Below are positions 31,049 to 41,068 of a DNA stretch of 64,000 nucleotides, in pieces (positions within the stretch are counted from its first letter, which is position 1; each line of letters opens with the position of its first letter). The position numbers and the translations under genes are program-made. The stretch is from Pseudomonas viridiflava (lineage in GTDB: Bacteria > Pseudomonadota > Gammaproteobacteria > Pseudomonadales > Pseudomonadaceae), in the NCBI RefSeq assembly GCF_900589395.1, contig NZ_UUIS01000055.1, forward strand, positions 1 to 64,000. The letters are read 5' to 3'. The notes under the pieces are model-generated. The model made no database searches, had not been told where the DNA came from, and saw only the letters and a list, made by a program, of their open reading frames with translations.

Positions 31049-33742
31049 TCATGCCGGCGCGTCATCGAATTCATAGTGCAATTGTCCGTCCTGCTGGCGG
31101 ATGCGTACGCCGGCCAGGGGTTTGCCTTCGAGCATGCGGGTCAGGAACTCGCGGCTCATGTCCGGCAGCAGGGTGTTGGTCAGGATCGCATCGATCATCC
31201 GGCCGCCGCTTTCGGTTTCGGTGCAGCGCGAGACGATCAGGTCGATCACCTCGGCATCGTAGTCGAAAGCCACCTTGTGGGTGCTTTCCACGCGCTTCTT
31301 GATCCGTCCCAGTTGCAGGTCGGTAATGGCCTTGAGCATCGTGTCGCTGAGCGGGTAGTAAGGGATGGTCACCAGGCGGCCGAGCAGGGCCGGCGGGAAA
31401 ATCTCCAGCAGCGGGCCGCGCAGGGCCTTGGCGATTTCCTCAGGGTCAGGCACGTTGGCCGGGTCCTGGCACACACGCGCAATCAGCTCGGTGCCGGCGT
31501 TGGTGGTCAGCAGGATCAGGGTGTTCTTGAAGTCGATCACCCGGCCTTCGCCGTCTTCCATCACGCCCTTGTCGAACACCTGGAAGAACATCTCGTGCAC
31601 GTCCGGGTGGGCCTTCTCCACCTCGTCGAGCAACACCACGCTGTAGGGCTTGCGCCGCACCGCCTCGGTCAGCACGCCGCCTTCGCCGTAGCCGACATAA
31701 CCGGGTGGCGCGCCCTTGAGGGTCGAGACCGTGTGCGCTTCCTGGAACTCGCTCATGTTGATGGTGATGACGTTCTGCTCGCCGCCATACAGCGCCTCGG
31801 CCAGCGCCAGCGCGGTTTCGGTCTTGCCCACCCCGGAGGTGCCGGCCAGCATGAACACGCCGATCGGCTTGCTCGGGTTATCGAGCCCGGCGCGCGAGGT
31901 CTGGATGCGCTTGGCGATCATCTGCAAGGCATGGTCCTGGCCGATGATGCGTTTGCTCAGGTGCTGGTCCAGCTTGAGTACGGTCTCCAGCTCGTTGCGC
32001 GCCATGCGCCCCACCGGAATCCCGGTCCAGTCGGCGACCACCGAGGCCACCGCCTGATAGTCCACGGTGGGCAGGATCAACGGCGTTTCGCCTTGTAGCT
32101 CGCTCAATTGCTGCTGCAACTCGACCAGCCGGATGCGCAGTTCATGACCGTTGTCGCCGGCGGCATCGGCAGTCACGTCGCTGTCGACCACGCCGACGCT
32201 GTCACGCAGTTGCGCGCGCAGCTTGAGCAGTTCGTCCACCAGCGCCTTCTCATCGGCCCAGCGCACTTCCAGCCCGGTCAGGCGTTCCTGCTCGGCGTCC
32301 AGCAGCGCCTGGGCCTGGCTTTGGCGGCTGCCGGTGTGCACGCCGATGGCATGCTCGCGGGCGATGATCTGCAGTTCGGTCTGCAGCGCCTCGATGCGTC
32401 GGCGGCTGTCGTCGACCTCGGCCGGCACCGCATGCAGGCTGATGGCAACCCGTGCGCAGGCGGTGTCCAGCAGGCTGACCGATTTATCGGGCAACTGGCG
32501 CGCCGGAATGTAGCGGTGCGAGAGTTTGACCGAGGCTTGCAGCGCTTCATCGAGCACCTGCACCTGATGGTGCTGCTCCATGGTCGAGGCCACGCCGCGC
32601 ATCATCAGCAGCGCCTTGTCTTCGGACGGCTCGGCCACTTGCACGACCTGGAAGCGCCGGGTCAGCGCCGGGTCCTTCTCGATGTGCTTCTTGTACTCGG
32701 CCCAGGTGGTGGCCGCCACGGTGCGCAGGCTGCCGCGGGCCAGCGCCGGCTTGAGCAGGTTGGCCGCGTCGCCGGTGCCCGCCGCACCGCCGGCACCGAC
32801 CAGGGTATGGGCTTCGTCGATGAACAGGATGATCGGCTTGGGCGAGGCCTGGACGTCCTCGATGACCTGGCGCAGGCGCTGTTCGAACTCGCCCTTCATG
32901 CTGGCGCCGGCCTGCAACAGGCCGACGTCCAGGCTGCGCAACTCTACATCCTTGAGCGCCGGCGGCACGTCGCCGGCAACGATGCGCAGGGCAAAGCCTT
33001 CGACCACGGCGGTCTTGCCGACGCCGGCCTCACCAGTGAGGATCGGGTTGTTCTGCCGGCGGCGCATGAGGATGTCCACCAGTTGGCGGATCTCTTCGTC
33101 GCGGCCGACAATCGGGTCCAGCTCGCCGTTGCGCGCCTGGGCGGTCAGGTCGATGGTGTACTTGTTCAGCGCTTCCTGCTTGCCCAGGGCGCTGGGTGCC
33201 ATGGCGCCGCTGGCTTCGCCGGGCACGGCGCCGGCATTGAAGCCGTCGCTGGCACGCAGGGCGTTTTCCGGTGAATCACCGACGTACTCGTCGAAGCGCT
33301 CGGTCAGGCTTTCGATCTTCAGCTTGCCGAATTCGGCCGACAGGGCCAGCAGCGCATTGCGCAGGCTCGGGGTCTTGAGCAGGCCGATCAGCAGGTAGCC
33401 GGTGCGCACCTGGCTTTCACCGAACATCAGGCTGCCATACACCCAGCCGCGCTCCACCGCTTCCTCGACATGCGAGGACAAATCGGTGATCGAGGTCGAG
33501 CCACGGGGCAGGCGGTCCAGCGCCTCGGTCAGGTCGGCCGCCAGGCGCGCCGGGTCCACGTTGAACTGGCGCAGGATGCGGTGCAGGTCCGAGTCCTGCA
33601 ATTGCAGCAACTGGTGCAACCAGTGCGACAGCTCCACGTACGGATTGCCACGCAACTTGCAGAAGACCGTGGCCGCCTCGATAGCCTTGTAGCCCACGCT
33701 GTTGAGTTTGCCGAACAACGCGGCGCGACTGATTTCACTCAT
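31049..33742 (-). CDS. tssH: T6SS ClpV AAA+ disaggregase
   Basis: The protein has 897 residues with an N-terminal ClpN-like domain (about 10-160), AAA1 with Walker A GEAGVGKTA at about 232 and Walker B LFIDEAHTLVG, a middle coiled-coil region (about 420-530), and AAA2 with GTSGVGKTETA at about 630. ClpV disassembles contracted TssBC sheaths so that they can be reused. Its ATG overlaps the tssG stop (ATGA at 33739-33742). The length is normal for the family. Confidence 0.97.
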   Translation of the reverse strand: MSEISRAALFGKLNSVGYKAIEAATVFCKLRGNPYVELSHWLHQLLQLQDSDLHRILRQFNVDPARLAADLTEALDRLPRGSTSITDLSSHVEEAVERGWVYGSLMFGESQVRTGYLLIGLLKTPSLRNALLALSAEFGKLKIESLTERFDEYVGDSPENALRASDGFNAGAVPGEASGAMAPSALGKQEALNKYTIDLTAQARNGELDPIVGRDEEIRQLVDILMRRRQNNPILTGEAGVGKTAVVEGFALRIVAGDVPPALKDVELRSLDVGLLQAGASMKGEFEQRLRQVIEDVQASPKPIILFIDEAHTLVGAGGAAGTGDAANLLKPALARGSLRTVAATTWAEYKKHIEKDPALTRRFQVVQVAEPSEDKALLMMRGVASTMEQHHQVQVLDEALQASVKLSHRYIPARQLPDKSVSLLDTACARVAISLHAVPAEVDDSRRRIEALQTELQIIAREHAIGVHTGSRQSQAQALLDAEQERLTGLEVRWADEKALVDELLKLRAQLRDSVGVVDSDVTADAAGDNGHELRIRLVELQQQLSELQGETPLILPTVDYQAVASVVADWTGIPVGRMARNELETVLKLDQHLSKRIIGQDHALQMIAKRIQTSRAGLDNPSKPIGVFMLAGTSGVGKTETALALAEALYGGEQNVITINMSEFQEAHTVSTLKGAPPGYVGYGEGGVLTEAVRRKPYSVVLLDEVEKAHPDVHEMFFQVFDKGVMEDGEGRVIDFKNTLILLTTNAGTELIARVCQDPANVPDPEEIAKALRGPLLEIFPPALLGRLVTIPYYPLSDTMLKAITDLQLGRIKKRVESTHKVAFDYDAEVIDLIVSRCTETESGGRMIDAILTNTLLPDMSREFLTRMLEGKPLAGVRIRQQDGQLHYEFDDAPA

Positions 33743-34773
33743 ATGAGGGGTTCCTTGAAGTGGGAGGGCGAACTGGCCTGTCGGGCATCGCCGGCCTGGT
33801 CGGCGTAATGCCGGGCCAGAACCAGTTCGTCGGCATCTGTATTGCGCAGGCCAAGCCAGGTGTTGAAACCCAGCCGCTGGCGACCATTGAGTTGCAGGCG
33901 TGGCACCTGTGGCTGTTCCAGCACCAGGTTCAAGTCCCAGTCCAGTTCAAAGCCCAGGTACTCGGCCACCCAGGCCACCAGCTCGCGAAAGGGCTGGCCG
34001 TCGGGAAGCATGCCCATGTATTGCGCCAGCGTGAGCGGCCCCAGGCGAATGCGGAATTTATGCTGGCGATCCCAGACATGGCTGCCCAGGCACAGGTCGA
34101 CACCCAGGCGGTTCGAACGGACCCCCACGCGGCTGCGCTCGGGCAGTTCCAGCCATTGGCCGACGTATTCCTCGATCTGCACCGGCAGGCCGAAATACTC
34201 GCCCAGGATCGCCCGCAAGCCATCCGGGTAACGGGTCTGCGCCGCCAGGTGGCCGCTGTAGTGCAGCTTGGCGGTGCCGGGCAGTTCGCCCTGCTCCAGC
34301 TGGCCGGGCAGGCCGCGCCCGCACAGCGCCGCCAGGCGCCCGGACCAGTAGTCATCATCGGCACGGTCATGGCTGACGGTCGGCCGCGCCTCGGCCCAGG
34401 CCCGATAGAACAGGCTCAGCAGGCGGTGGTGGAACACATCCAGAAAGCGCTTGCTGGTGCTGTCGGCGTGGTTGCGCTGGCGCTCGCGCACGTATTCGGT
34501 CAGGTGCAGCGGCAACGGCCCGTTGGGCCCGCCCAGGCCAAAGAAGAACTGCTCCAGGCGCGCGGCCGTGTCGTCGTCGCCCGGCTGCACGCCGGCCAGG
34601 GTCGAGGGTGCAAAGGCGCTGTCCTGGCGCTGGCCGAGGCGCACCGGGTCATCGCTCAGGCGCAACGAATGGCCGAAGCGCGGCAGGTCAGGGTTTTCAC
34701 ACTCGATACGGCGCAACGCCTGGAAGAAGTCGTACGCCCAGGGCTGGTCGTGCATGGCCTCAAGCGTATTCAT
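33739..34773 (-). CDS. tssG: T6SS baseplate protein TssG
   Basis: The protein has 344 residues. The N-terminal YDFFQALRRIECENPDLPR and the phrases FFFGLGGPNGPLPLHLTEY and RVGVRSNRLGVDLCLGSHVWDRQ are typical of TssG (ImpH/VasB). TssG forms the wedge with TssE, TssF and TssK. It overlaps tssF upstream and clpV downstream by four bases each (ATGA), so translation is coupled. Confidence 0.96.
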   Translation of the reverse strand: MNTLEAMHDQPWAYDFFQALRRIECENPDLPRFGHSLRLSDDPVRLGQRQDSAFAPSTLAGVQPGDDDTAARLEQFFFGLGGPNGPLPLHLTEYVRERQRNHADSTSKRFLDVFHHRLLSLFYRAWAEARPTVSHDRADDDYWSGRLAALCGRGLPGQLEQGELPGTAKLHYSGHLAAQTRYPDGLRAILGEYFGLPVQIEEYVGQWLELPERSRVGVRSNRLGVDLCLGSHVWDRQHKFRIRLGPLTLAQYMGMLPDGQPFRELVAWVAEYLGFELDWDLNLVLEQPQVPRLQLNGRQRLGFNTWLGLRNTDADELVLARHYADQAGDARQASSPSHFKEPLI

Positions 34774-36626
34774 AGGGTCGGCCGCCGGCCGGGCTGGGCT
34801 TTCCAGCGCATGATCTCGCCACGTTCAGTGCCGCGCAGCACCGTCTCGGTAAAACTGTTGACCGACACGTAGCGGCTCAGGAAACGCTCGAACACCGCGC
34901 CCAGCAGGAACACGCCGGTGCCACGAAAGGCGTTTTCGTCGAACACCAGGGTGATCTCCAGGCCGCGCCCGAACACGATCGGGCCGGGCATCGGCAAGCG
35001 CCGCGTGCAGGGCTTGCTGCTGACTTCGCGCAGGCCTTCGATCTGCAGTTGCAGTGCCGCGTCCTGATCGTCGCCGTACAGGCGCAGCAGTTCGCGCAGG
35101 GCGGCGGCGCCTTGGCCTTGCTCGCTCAGCGACAGGTAGTTGAGCGACAGCTGGCTGATCAGGCGCCAGGCCTTGTTGTCGTGGGCATGGCTGGCGCGTG
35201 GCCGACTGGGGCCGGCCAGGCAGCGGATGGCCTGCACCGGTGCGCTGTCGGCCAGTGTGAAGTCACTGGCACCGCCCAGGCGCATGAACAGCGGCAGGTC
35301 GCGGTTGGTGCACAAGGCCGTCAGGCCCAGCTGGCGCAGATCGTGGCGGTAAGGCGCCTGCTGGCTGTCGACCAGGCTGATGAAGCTTTCGCTGCCCACG
35401 TAGGTCGAGCGCGTGCCGGTGCGCCGTTGCTCGCTGGACAACACCCGCGGCTCGCGGCGCAGGCTGTAATAGGCCTGGTCGCGGCCATAGCGCGACGGGT
35501 CGCGCACCGCGTAGAACGGCAGGAACGGCTGGTCGGGCCCGGTGCCGAAACCGGTGACGCCGGTCAGCGAGTGAATCTCGAAATCCATCGGCCGGGTGCG
35601 GTCGGCAATGGCATGGTGTTCATGCACCCGGTCGCTCAGGTGAATGCGGTCCAGGCGCTTGGGGAACAGGTTGATCGCCGGGGTGCAGTAGGGCACGAAC
35701 TGCTCGCGTCCGACACTGTTTTCCAGGCTCTGGTCAAAGCGCTCCAGCAGCACGATCAGTTCCAGTTCTTGCCCGGTGCAACGGCCCACTGCGCGTTCCA
35801 GGCCCGTGAAATCGATGAACAGAAAGCGCTGCGGCAAGGCGAAGTATTCCTGCAGCAGGCGATAGCCCTGGAATGCCTGCGGCACCACCGGCAGCGCCGC
35901 CTCGCGGTCATCGAAGCCGCACGGGCGCAAGGCATCCACCGGCAGGCGCTCGACCCAGTCGCTGCCGGGCTGGCGGGCAAATACCGCGCAGGTGTTGGCC
36001 AGCAGTTGCTCATACAGGCGATAGGGCAACTCATCGGCGCCGTGCAGGTACAGCGGCAGATTGCCCAGGGCCAGGCTGTCGAACGGCAATTCGGCGCCGG
36101 TGCGCAGGGTGATGCGCAAGGCCGCCTTGGCCTTGGGTTCGCTGGCGGCCAGGCGTCCCAGCACAGCGGCCGGGTTGCCGAAATAGTCGGCCTGGCTGAC
36201 CTGCACCGGCCACAACGTCACCGCCTGGGTGCTGCGGTATTCGCATGAGGTCTGCGAGTCGCGGCCCAGGGCAGCCCGCAGCACGCTGTCGCGCGGCAGG
36301 GTAAAGCCGTCGGCCAGCGAGCCTTCGTCGGGGTCGGCGTGCATCTGCACCACGGTCATCGACGGCGTGGGCGCCAGATAGTGCGGGTAGGCGATTTCCA
36401 GCAGGTTGTGGGTGAAGGTCGGGTATTCGGCCTCCAGCTTGAGCTGCACGCGAGCGGTCAGGTAGGCGAAGCCTTCCAACAGGCGCTCGACATACGGGTC
36501 GGCGCAATCGAGCCCCGACAGCGTCAGGCGCCCGGCGATCTTGGGGTACTCGCGGGCAAACTCCTGGGCGCTTTCGCGGATGTGCTGCAATTCCTGGTTG
36601 TACAACCCGAGCAAGCGCGGATTCAT
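34770..36626 (-). CDS. tssF: T6SS baseplate protein TssF
   Basis: The protein has 618 residues. The start [19 protein letters not shown], the segment [20 protein letters not shown] and the motif [12 protein letters not shown] match TssF (ImpG/VasA). It is the largest wedge component of the baseplate. Its ATG overlaps the tssE stop (36623-36626) and its end overlaps tssG. The length is as expected. Confidence 0.96.
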   Translation of the reverse strand: MNPRLLGLYNQELQHIRESAQEFAREYPKIAGRLTLSGLDCADPYVERLLEGFAYLTARVQLKLEAEYPTFTHNLLEIAYPHYLAPTPSMTVVQMHADPDEGSLADGFTLPRDSVLRAALGRDSQTSCEYRSTQAVTLWPVQVSQADYFGNPAAVLGRLAASEPKAKAALRITLRTGAELPFDSLALGNLPLYLHGADELPYRLYEQLLANTCAVFARQPGSDWVERLPVDALRPCGFDDREAALPVVPQAFQGYRLLQEYFALPQRFLFIDFTGLERAVGRCTGQELELIVLLERFDQSLENSVGREQFVPYCTPAINLFPKRLDRIHLSDRVHEHHAIADRTRPMDFEIHSLTGVTGFGTGPDQPFLPFYAVRDPSRYGRDQAYYSLRREPRVLSSEQRRTGTRSTYVGSESFISLVDSQQAPYRHDLRQLGLTALCTNRDLPLFMRLGGASDFTLADSAPVQAIRCLAGPSRPRASHAHDNKAWRLISQLSLNYLSLSEQGQGAAALRELLRLYGDDQDAALQLQIEGLREVSSKPCTRRLPMPGPIVFGRGLEITLVFDENAFRGTGVFLLGAVFERFLSRYVSVNSFTETVLRGTERGEIMRWKAQPGRRPTL

Positions 36627-37126
36627 GAACGTCTCCGTTGTTCGGCAGGCAAGACCTTTACATGGCCCGATTCAAGGTCCAGCTCGGTGCGCAGCAACAG
36701 CGGCAACGCCACCGGCTGCGCCCACAAGTCGCCCTGAATCTCGAAACTCAGCGCGTTATGGTTCATCTGTTCATGGCCCAGATGGGCCCGCACTCGCACG
36801 GTGTGTGCCAGCAGGCGCGGCTCGAAGGTGGTAATCGCCCGATGGATCAGGCTTTCGAGCACCGCAATGTCGACCCCCGACACACTGCTGCCGGCCAGCG
36901 CCGGCAGCCCGTAATTGACCACCGAGGTGCCGGCGGGGGTGTGCAGCGTGGCGTCGGCGTCGAGCAACGAGGTGGTGTTGAGCAGCCAGGTCAGGTCGCG
37001 CAGCACCGAGGCCTTGAGCTGGCTCAGCGACAGCACGCGCTTGTCCGTGCCCTCTTGCAGGTTGCCCGGGTCATCGTCAGTGAGGCGATCAAGCAGGGAA
37101 GGCTGCAGGCGCTCGCGCGGGGTCAT
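36623..37126 (-). CDS. tssE: T6SS baseplate protein TssE (gp25-like)
   Basis: The protein has 167 residues from ATG 37126; a GTG three codons earlier and a longer frame to 37186 are alternatives, since no strong ribosome site marks the start. The gp25 core is clear: [23 protein letters not shown] and the closing [20 protein letters not shown] with the conserved Glu-Pro-Arg-Leu. TssE helps start sheath polymerisation. It is 108 bases downstream of the Tae4 partner gene. Confidence 0.93.
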   Translation of the reverse strand: MTPRERLQPSLLDRLTDDDPGNLQEGTDKRVLSLSQLKASVLRDLTWLLNTTSLLDADATLHTPAGTSVVNYGLPALAGSSVSGVDIAVLESLIHRAITTFEPRLLAHTVRVRAHLGHEQMNHNALSFEIQGDLWAQPVALPLLLRTELDLESGHVKVLPAEQRRRS

Positions 37127-37234
37127 GTTGGTCACCAGTCGAAATTCCAGATCAAGGCTTTCTGATCCCAGTGAGCAGGGCCACACCCCGCAATCCGGCT
37201 GACAGGGCTGTAACTCGGCAAAGTGCCTTCGTGG

Positions 37235-37684
37235 TTACCAACGGAACAACCCCGTGAACATTTTCTGATCTTGCTGACCGATATGGCACATAGCGCTTCT
37301 GTTCACCCTTGAGGTTTCCAGCGTGTTGTCACGCAACCGCACGGCTTGAGATGTTTTCACGCAGTCTGTGTCAGGTGCCGGGTTGGGCTGACTGTGCTCT
37401 ACCAGCACGATAGGGACCGAATTGTGCACTTCAGTCTGAACCTTGCCCTGTTTGTCCGGAGTGAACTGGCAAGGCCAGTTCATCTCCAGTTTCAGGTCAC
37501 TGTTGTCTGGCTTGCGCAGCACACATTGCCCCTCATGCTCTACCAACTGCAAAGGCTGGCCGGCGAGCGTGGCCTGGGTCAGAGGCGTCGACGATGCGGG
37601 GACTTGCTCTTGCGGCTGTGCACAAGCGCTGAGGCTGAACAGAGCCCCCATGAGGAGGGTAATGCCTGAGTATGTTCTGGTCAT
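37235..37684 (-). CDS. Lipoprotein partner (likely immunity) of the Tae4-like amidase
   Basis: The protein has 149 residues. A signal peptide ends in the lipobox LSAC with Cys21, so the protein should be a periplasm-facing lipoprotein. The remainder contains four Cys residues (QCVLRKP, WPCQF, DCVKTS, MCHIG) that could form two disulfides. It overlaps the tae4-like gene by four bases (ATGA at 37681-37684). Periplasmic location and coupling fit immunity against a peptidoglycan amidase. It does not resemble the small helical Tai4 proteins I know, so it may be a different immunity type. Confidence 0.78.
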   Translation of the reverse strand: MTRTYSGITLLMGALFSLSACAQPQEQVPASSTPLTQATLAGQPLQLVEHEGQCVLRKPDNSDLKLEMNWPCQFTPDKQGKVQTEVHNSVPIVLVEHSQPNPAPDTDCVKTSQAVRLRDNTLETSRVNRSAMCHIGQQDQKMFTGLFRW

Positions 37685-38118
37685 GGCAGCTCCCAGAACC
37701 AGATTTTCTTGGACATGTAGTTGCCGTCGTCAAAACCTTGAGTGATACCGCGATTCCATAGGTCAATGTGGTCTCCGGTGCGGTCCTCCAGTTTCTCCGA
37801 AGCTCTGGCAAAACAGTCCTTGAAAAAGATGATGCCGCGCTTGTCACGAATAGTCTGTCGAGCGCTGGCAGTACCTTCAATGATCAAGGGCCTGCCCAAA
37901 TGATGGCGCCATAACCAGTTGGCCAGAGACTCGGCACCGCGAGCGTGTTCATGCTTGCATTTCGGATCTGTGTAGGTGGAGTTGTTGACGCGGATGCTTC
38001 GCTCACCGTTCAGGGCAATGCTCATGCGAATGGCGCACTGGTTTCCCCACGGTTGATCACAAGGGCTAGCCACTTTGGGATAGGCCTGCTGCAAATTGAT
38101 AAACGAAGGTTTGGCCAT
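37681..38118 (-). CDS. tae4: T6SS amidase effector, Tae4 family
   Basis: The protein has 145 residues. Tae4 hallmarks are present: SPCDQPWGNQCAIRMSIAL with catalytic Cys28, CKHEHARGAESLANWL, the RGIIFFKD strand, and the catalytic His117 in RTGDHIDLWN. Tae4 enzymes are papain-like (NlpC/P60-type) amidases that cut peptidoglycan peptide crosslinks or stems in the target periplasm. There is no signal peptide, as usual, because delivery is through the Hcp tube. GAGGAG lies 9 bases before the ATG. The gene occupies the hcp-tssE gap, the place of tagJ in the P. aeruginosa H1 cluster. Confidence 0.93.
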   Translation of the reverse strand: MAKPSFINLQQAYPKVASPCDQPWGNQCAIRMSIALNGERSIRVNNSTYTDPKCKHEHARGAESLANWLWRHHLGRPLIIEGTASARQTIRDKRGIIFFKDCFARASEKLEDRTGDHIDLWNRGITQGFDDGNYMSKKIWFWELP

Positions 38119-38199
38119 CTGTGTGTCTCCTCACCGCCTGCCTGGCAGGCATCCTGATGCCAATTGCCCCCGGCCGGAGCGGCCGGGGACGCCAAGACC

Positions 38200-38688
38200 T
38201 TAGCGCTTGGTATTGGAGCGGATGTTCCAGCCGTACTTGATCGGGCCGCCTTCCTTGCTGCCGTCGGCTTTCTGCGGCTGGTAGTCGACCAGGACCTGGG
38301 CGAAGTTCAGGGTCACGTTCTCGATCAGGCGGTCATCGGCGCCCGAGCCACCGGTGCTCAGCGAGGTGACCAATACTTCTTCGAGGTTGATGATCAGGTA
38401 CTCGACCTGGTTGTCGCCGCCGGCCTTGCGCACGGTCAGGGTGACCTTGTCGATGTGCTTGCCGCTGGAGCAATGCATCATCAGGTTGGGGGTCGCCTTG
38501 TCGACGTACTTGGTGATCGACAGGTCCTGAATGTTGACCTTGCCCGCACCGCCACCGGTGCCCATGTGCATGTTGCCGGACTGGGACATGCCCCAGCTCC
38601 AGTTCAGCACTTCGATTTCGTCCTTGTGAGTCTTGTCGACCGACTCGCCCTTGATGTCACCGATCTTGATGAAAATATCGACAGCCAT
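38200..38688 (-). CDS. tssD: T6SS tube protein Hcp
   Basis: The protein has 162 residues. ATG 38688 follows AGGAG at a spacing of 7; the frame to 38739 is not used. The sequence MAVDIFIKIGDIKGESVD, then HKDEIEVLNWSWGMSQSG and LTVRKAGGDNQVEYLIINL, is the Hcp1 type. Six subunits form each ring of the inner tube; small effectors such as Tae4 are often held in the ring lumen. It lies between the effector pair and a repeat-rich gap. Confidence 0.97.
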   Translation of the reverse strand: MAVDIFIKIGDIKGESVDKTHKDEIEVLNWSWGMSQSGNMHMGTGGGAGKVNIQDLSITKYVDKATPNLMMHCSSGKHIDKVTLTVRKAGGDNQVEYLIINLEEVLVTSLSTGGSGADDRLIENVTLNFAQVLVDYQPQKADGSKEGGPIKYGWNIRSNTKR

Positions 38689-38750
38689 GGTTTCTCCTGA
38701 TGTGGCACAGCGCCACTGTATTGAGTTGTGCGACAACACCGCTTTTCTAA

Positions 38751-38835
38751 CTACGCCGCCTATGACGCCTATGACGCCTATGCCGCTTACGCCGCTTACG
38801 CCGTCTACGCCGCCTATGCCGCTTACGCCGTCTAT
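38751..38835 (+). repeat. Nine-copy 9-bp tandem repeat next to REPIN copy 4
   Basis: Units of nine bases, (C/T)TA(C/T)GCCG(C/T) with some ATGACGC variants, run from 38751 and end at the left edge of the REPIN-like element. The length of nine keeps any frame open, which explains an apparent Ala-Tyr-repeat ORF here that I do not accept as a gene. Confidence 0.85.
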
Positions 38836-38944
38836 GTAGGAGCGCGCTTGCCCGCGACCGGCTGCGTTAGCAGTCGTAAATTTTCAGCGCCTACACAATT
38901 TTTACGAGCGCTACGCACTCGGTCGCGGGCAAGCGCGCTCCTAC
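38836..38944. repeat. REPIN-like palindromic element, copy 4
   Basis: A 109-bp element between tssC and hcp with well-matched arms (GTAGGAGCGCGCTTGCCCGC and complement). The inner block is in the inverted orientation, as in copy 3. It ends 13 bases after the tssC stop and could act as a transcript-processing or attenuating hairpin that separates hcp from the tssABC part. Confidence 0.86.
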
Positions 38945-38957
38945 GGCGGTTTCAGGG

Positions 38958-40457
38958 TCAGGCGCCTTTTGTCGATGGCAGCTTGGATACCAGGCGCAGC
39001 GACACGGTCAAGCCTTCAAGCTGGTAATGCGGGCGCAGGAAGAACTTGGACGTGTAGTAGCCCGGGTTGCCTTCGACGTCCTCGACCACCACTTCGGCGG
39101 CAGCCAGCGGATGCTGGGCCTTGGTGGTTTCGGTGGAATGCGCCGGGTCCCCGTCGACGTAGTTGAGGATCCAGTTCTGCAGCCAGCGCTGCATCTCGTC
39201 GCGCTCTTTGAACGAGCCGATCTTGTCGCGCACGATGCACTTGAGGTAATGCGCAAAGCGGCAGGTGGCGAACAGGTACGGCAGGCGCGCGGCCAGGTTG
39301 GCGTTGGCGGTGGCGTCCGGGTCGTCGTATTCGGCCGGTTTCTGCAGCGACTGGGCACCGATGAACGCCGCAAAGTCGGTGTTCTTCTTGTGCAACAGCG
39401 GCATGAAGCCGTTCTTGGCCAGCTCGGCCTCGCGGCGGTCGGAAATGGCGATCTCGGTCGGGCACTTCATGTCCACGCCACCGTCGTCGGTGGGGAAGGT
39501 GTGCGCCGGCAGGTTCTCGACCTCGCCACCCGATTCCACGCCACGAATGCGCGAGCACCAGCCGTAGTGCTTGAACGAGCGGTTGATGTTCACGCCCATC
39601 GCATAGGCGGCGTTGGCCCAGGTGTAGTTGGCGCTGTCGGCGCCGTCGGTGTCTTCCTCGAAGGCAAAGGCTTCGACCGGGTCGGTCTTGGCACCATACG
39701 GCAGGCGGGCCAGGAAGCGCGGCATGGTCAGGCCGATGTAGCGCGAATCTTCGGACTCACGCAGCGAGCGCCAGCCGGCGTACTCGGGGGTGGTGAAGAT
39801 CTTGGTCAGGTCGCGCGGGTTGGACAGCTCCTGCCAGGAACCCATGCCCATCACCGTCGGCGAGGCCGCGGAAATGAACGGCGCGTGCATCGCCGCGCAG
39901 ACTTTCGACAGCTCGCCCAGCAACTCGACATCCGGTGGCGACTGGTCGAAGTAGTAGTCGCCGATCAGGCAGCCATACGGCTCGCCGCCGAACTGGCCGT
40001 ATTCCTCTTCGTACATCTTCTTGAACAGCGGGCTCTGGTCCCAGGCCGTGCCCTTGAACTTCTTAAGGGTCTTGTGCAGCTCCGGCTTGGAGATGTTCAG
40101 CACGCGAATCTTCAGTTGCTCGTCGGTCTCGGTGTTGTTGACCAGATAGTGCAGGCCGCGCCAGGCACTTTCGACCTGCTGGAACTGCGGGTGATGAATG
40201 ATCTGGTTGACCTGGGCGGTGAGCTTGGCGTCGATGGCCGCGATGATCGACTCGATGGATTTGATCGCGTCGTTGGACACCAGGTCGGTCTGGGCCAGGG
40301 CCTGTTCGGCCAGGGTGCGTACGGCGGTCTCGACCGCTTCGCGGGCGCGCTCGGTCTTGGGCTTGAATTCCTGCAGCAGCAGCGAGGCGAATTCGCTGGT
40401 GTGTTCTACGGTGCCCGCCGGGGCCTGATTGTCACGCTGTAAATCGGTCATGGTCAT
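38958..40457 (-). CDS. tssC: T6SS sheath large subunit TssC
   Basis: The protein has 499 residues. ATG 40457 has AGGA five bases upstream; Met3 is an alternative. Signature segments are WRGLHYLVNNTETDEQLKIR, GEPYGCLIGDYYFD, GWCSRIRGVESGGEVENLP and, near the C-terminus, AHYLKCIVRDKIGSF. TssC and TssB form the contractile sheath around Hcp. It follows tssB by nine bases. Confidence 0.97.
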   Translation of the reverse strand: MTMTDLQRDNQAPAGTVEHTSEFASLLLQEFKPKTERAREAVETAVRTLAEQALAQTDLVSNDAIKSIESIIAAIDAKLTAQVNQIIHHPQFQQVESAWRGLHYLVNNTETDEQLKIRVLNISKPELHKTLKKFKGTAWDQSPLFKKMYEEEYGQFGGEPYGCLIGDYYFDQSPPDVELLGELSKVCAAMHAPFISAASPTVMGMGSWQELSNPRDLTKIFTTPEYAGWRSLRESEDSRYIGLTMPRFLARLPYGAKTDPVEAFAFEEDTDGADSANYTWANAAYAMGVNINRSFKHYGWCSRIRGVESGGEVENLPAHTFPTDDGGVDMKCPTEIAISDRREAELAKNGFMPLLHKKNTDFAAFIGAQSLQKPAEYDDPDATANANLAARLPYLFATCRFAHYLKCIVRDKIGSFKERDEMQRWLQNWILNYVDGDPAHSTETTKAQHPLAAAEVVVEDVEGNPGYYTSKFFLRPHYQLEGLTVSLRLVSKLPSTKGA

Positions 40458-40466
40458 GGGTCCTGA

Positions 40467-40982
40467 TCAAGCGGAGGGCTCGGAATCCTTGGGCTTTGGC
40501 GCACTGGCCAGGGCCTGCAGCAGCGCCGGGTCCTTGATGGCTTTCAGAATGATTTCTTCGGCGCCGGTCTTGCCGTCCATGTAGGTCAGCAGGTTGGCCA
40601 GCTGGGTGCGGGCTTCGAGCAACTGGTTCAGCGAGTCGACCTTGCGCGCCACGGCGGCCGGGCTGAAGTCGTCCATGCTCTCGAACGTGATGTCCAGGCT
40701 CAGGTTGCCTTCGCCGGTCAGTTCGTTGGGCACATGAAAGGCCACCCGCGGCTGCATGGCCTTGAGTCGCGAGTCGAAGTTGTCGACGTCGACTTCCAGG
40801 AACTTGCGCTCGTTCACTGGCGCCAGCGGTTCGGCGGGCTTGCCGGTCAGGTCGGCCATCACGCCCATCACGAACGGCAGCTGCACCTTCTTCTCGGCGC
40901 CGTACAGTTCCACGTCGTACTCGATCTGCACGCGAGGCGCACGGTTGCGCGCAATGAATTTCTGCGAACTGGTTTTCGCCAC
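40467..40982 (-). CDS. tssB: T6SS sheath small subunit TssB
   Basis: The protein has 171 residues. AGGAG lies 8 bases before the ATG. The conserved PRVQIEYDVELYGAEKKVQL and the phrase FVMGVMADLTGKPAEPL are diagnostic. A C-terminal helical segment carries the helix that interacts with TssC. It lies 86 bases downstream of tssA. Confidence 0.97.
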   Translation of the reverse strand: MAKTSSQKFIARNRAPRVQIEYDVELYGAEKKVQLPFVMGVMADLTGKPAEPLAPVNERKFLEVDVDNFDSRLKAMQPRVAFHVPNELTGEGNLSLDITFESMDDFSPAAVARKVDSLNQLLEARTQLANLLTYMDGKTGAEEIILKAIKDPALLQALASAPKPKDSEPSA

Positions 40983-41068
40983 GTTGCTTCTCCTGGTCGC
41001 TGCTGCGACGGTGTTGGCCTCAAAGCCGGTAACAGGTTGCGCATCCCAAGCGTGATCCGCCTCGCGGA

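Noticed and set aside
38728-39027. Ala-Tyr-repeat ORF near hcp
   Set aside because: It arises from the 9-bp tandem repeat and continues into the REPIN-like element. No ribosome site.
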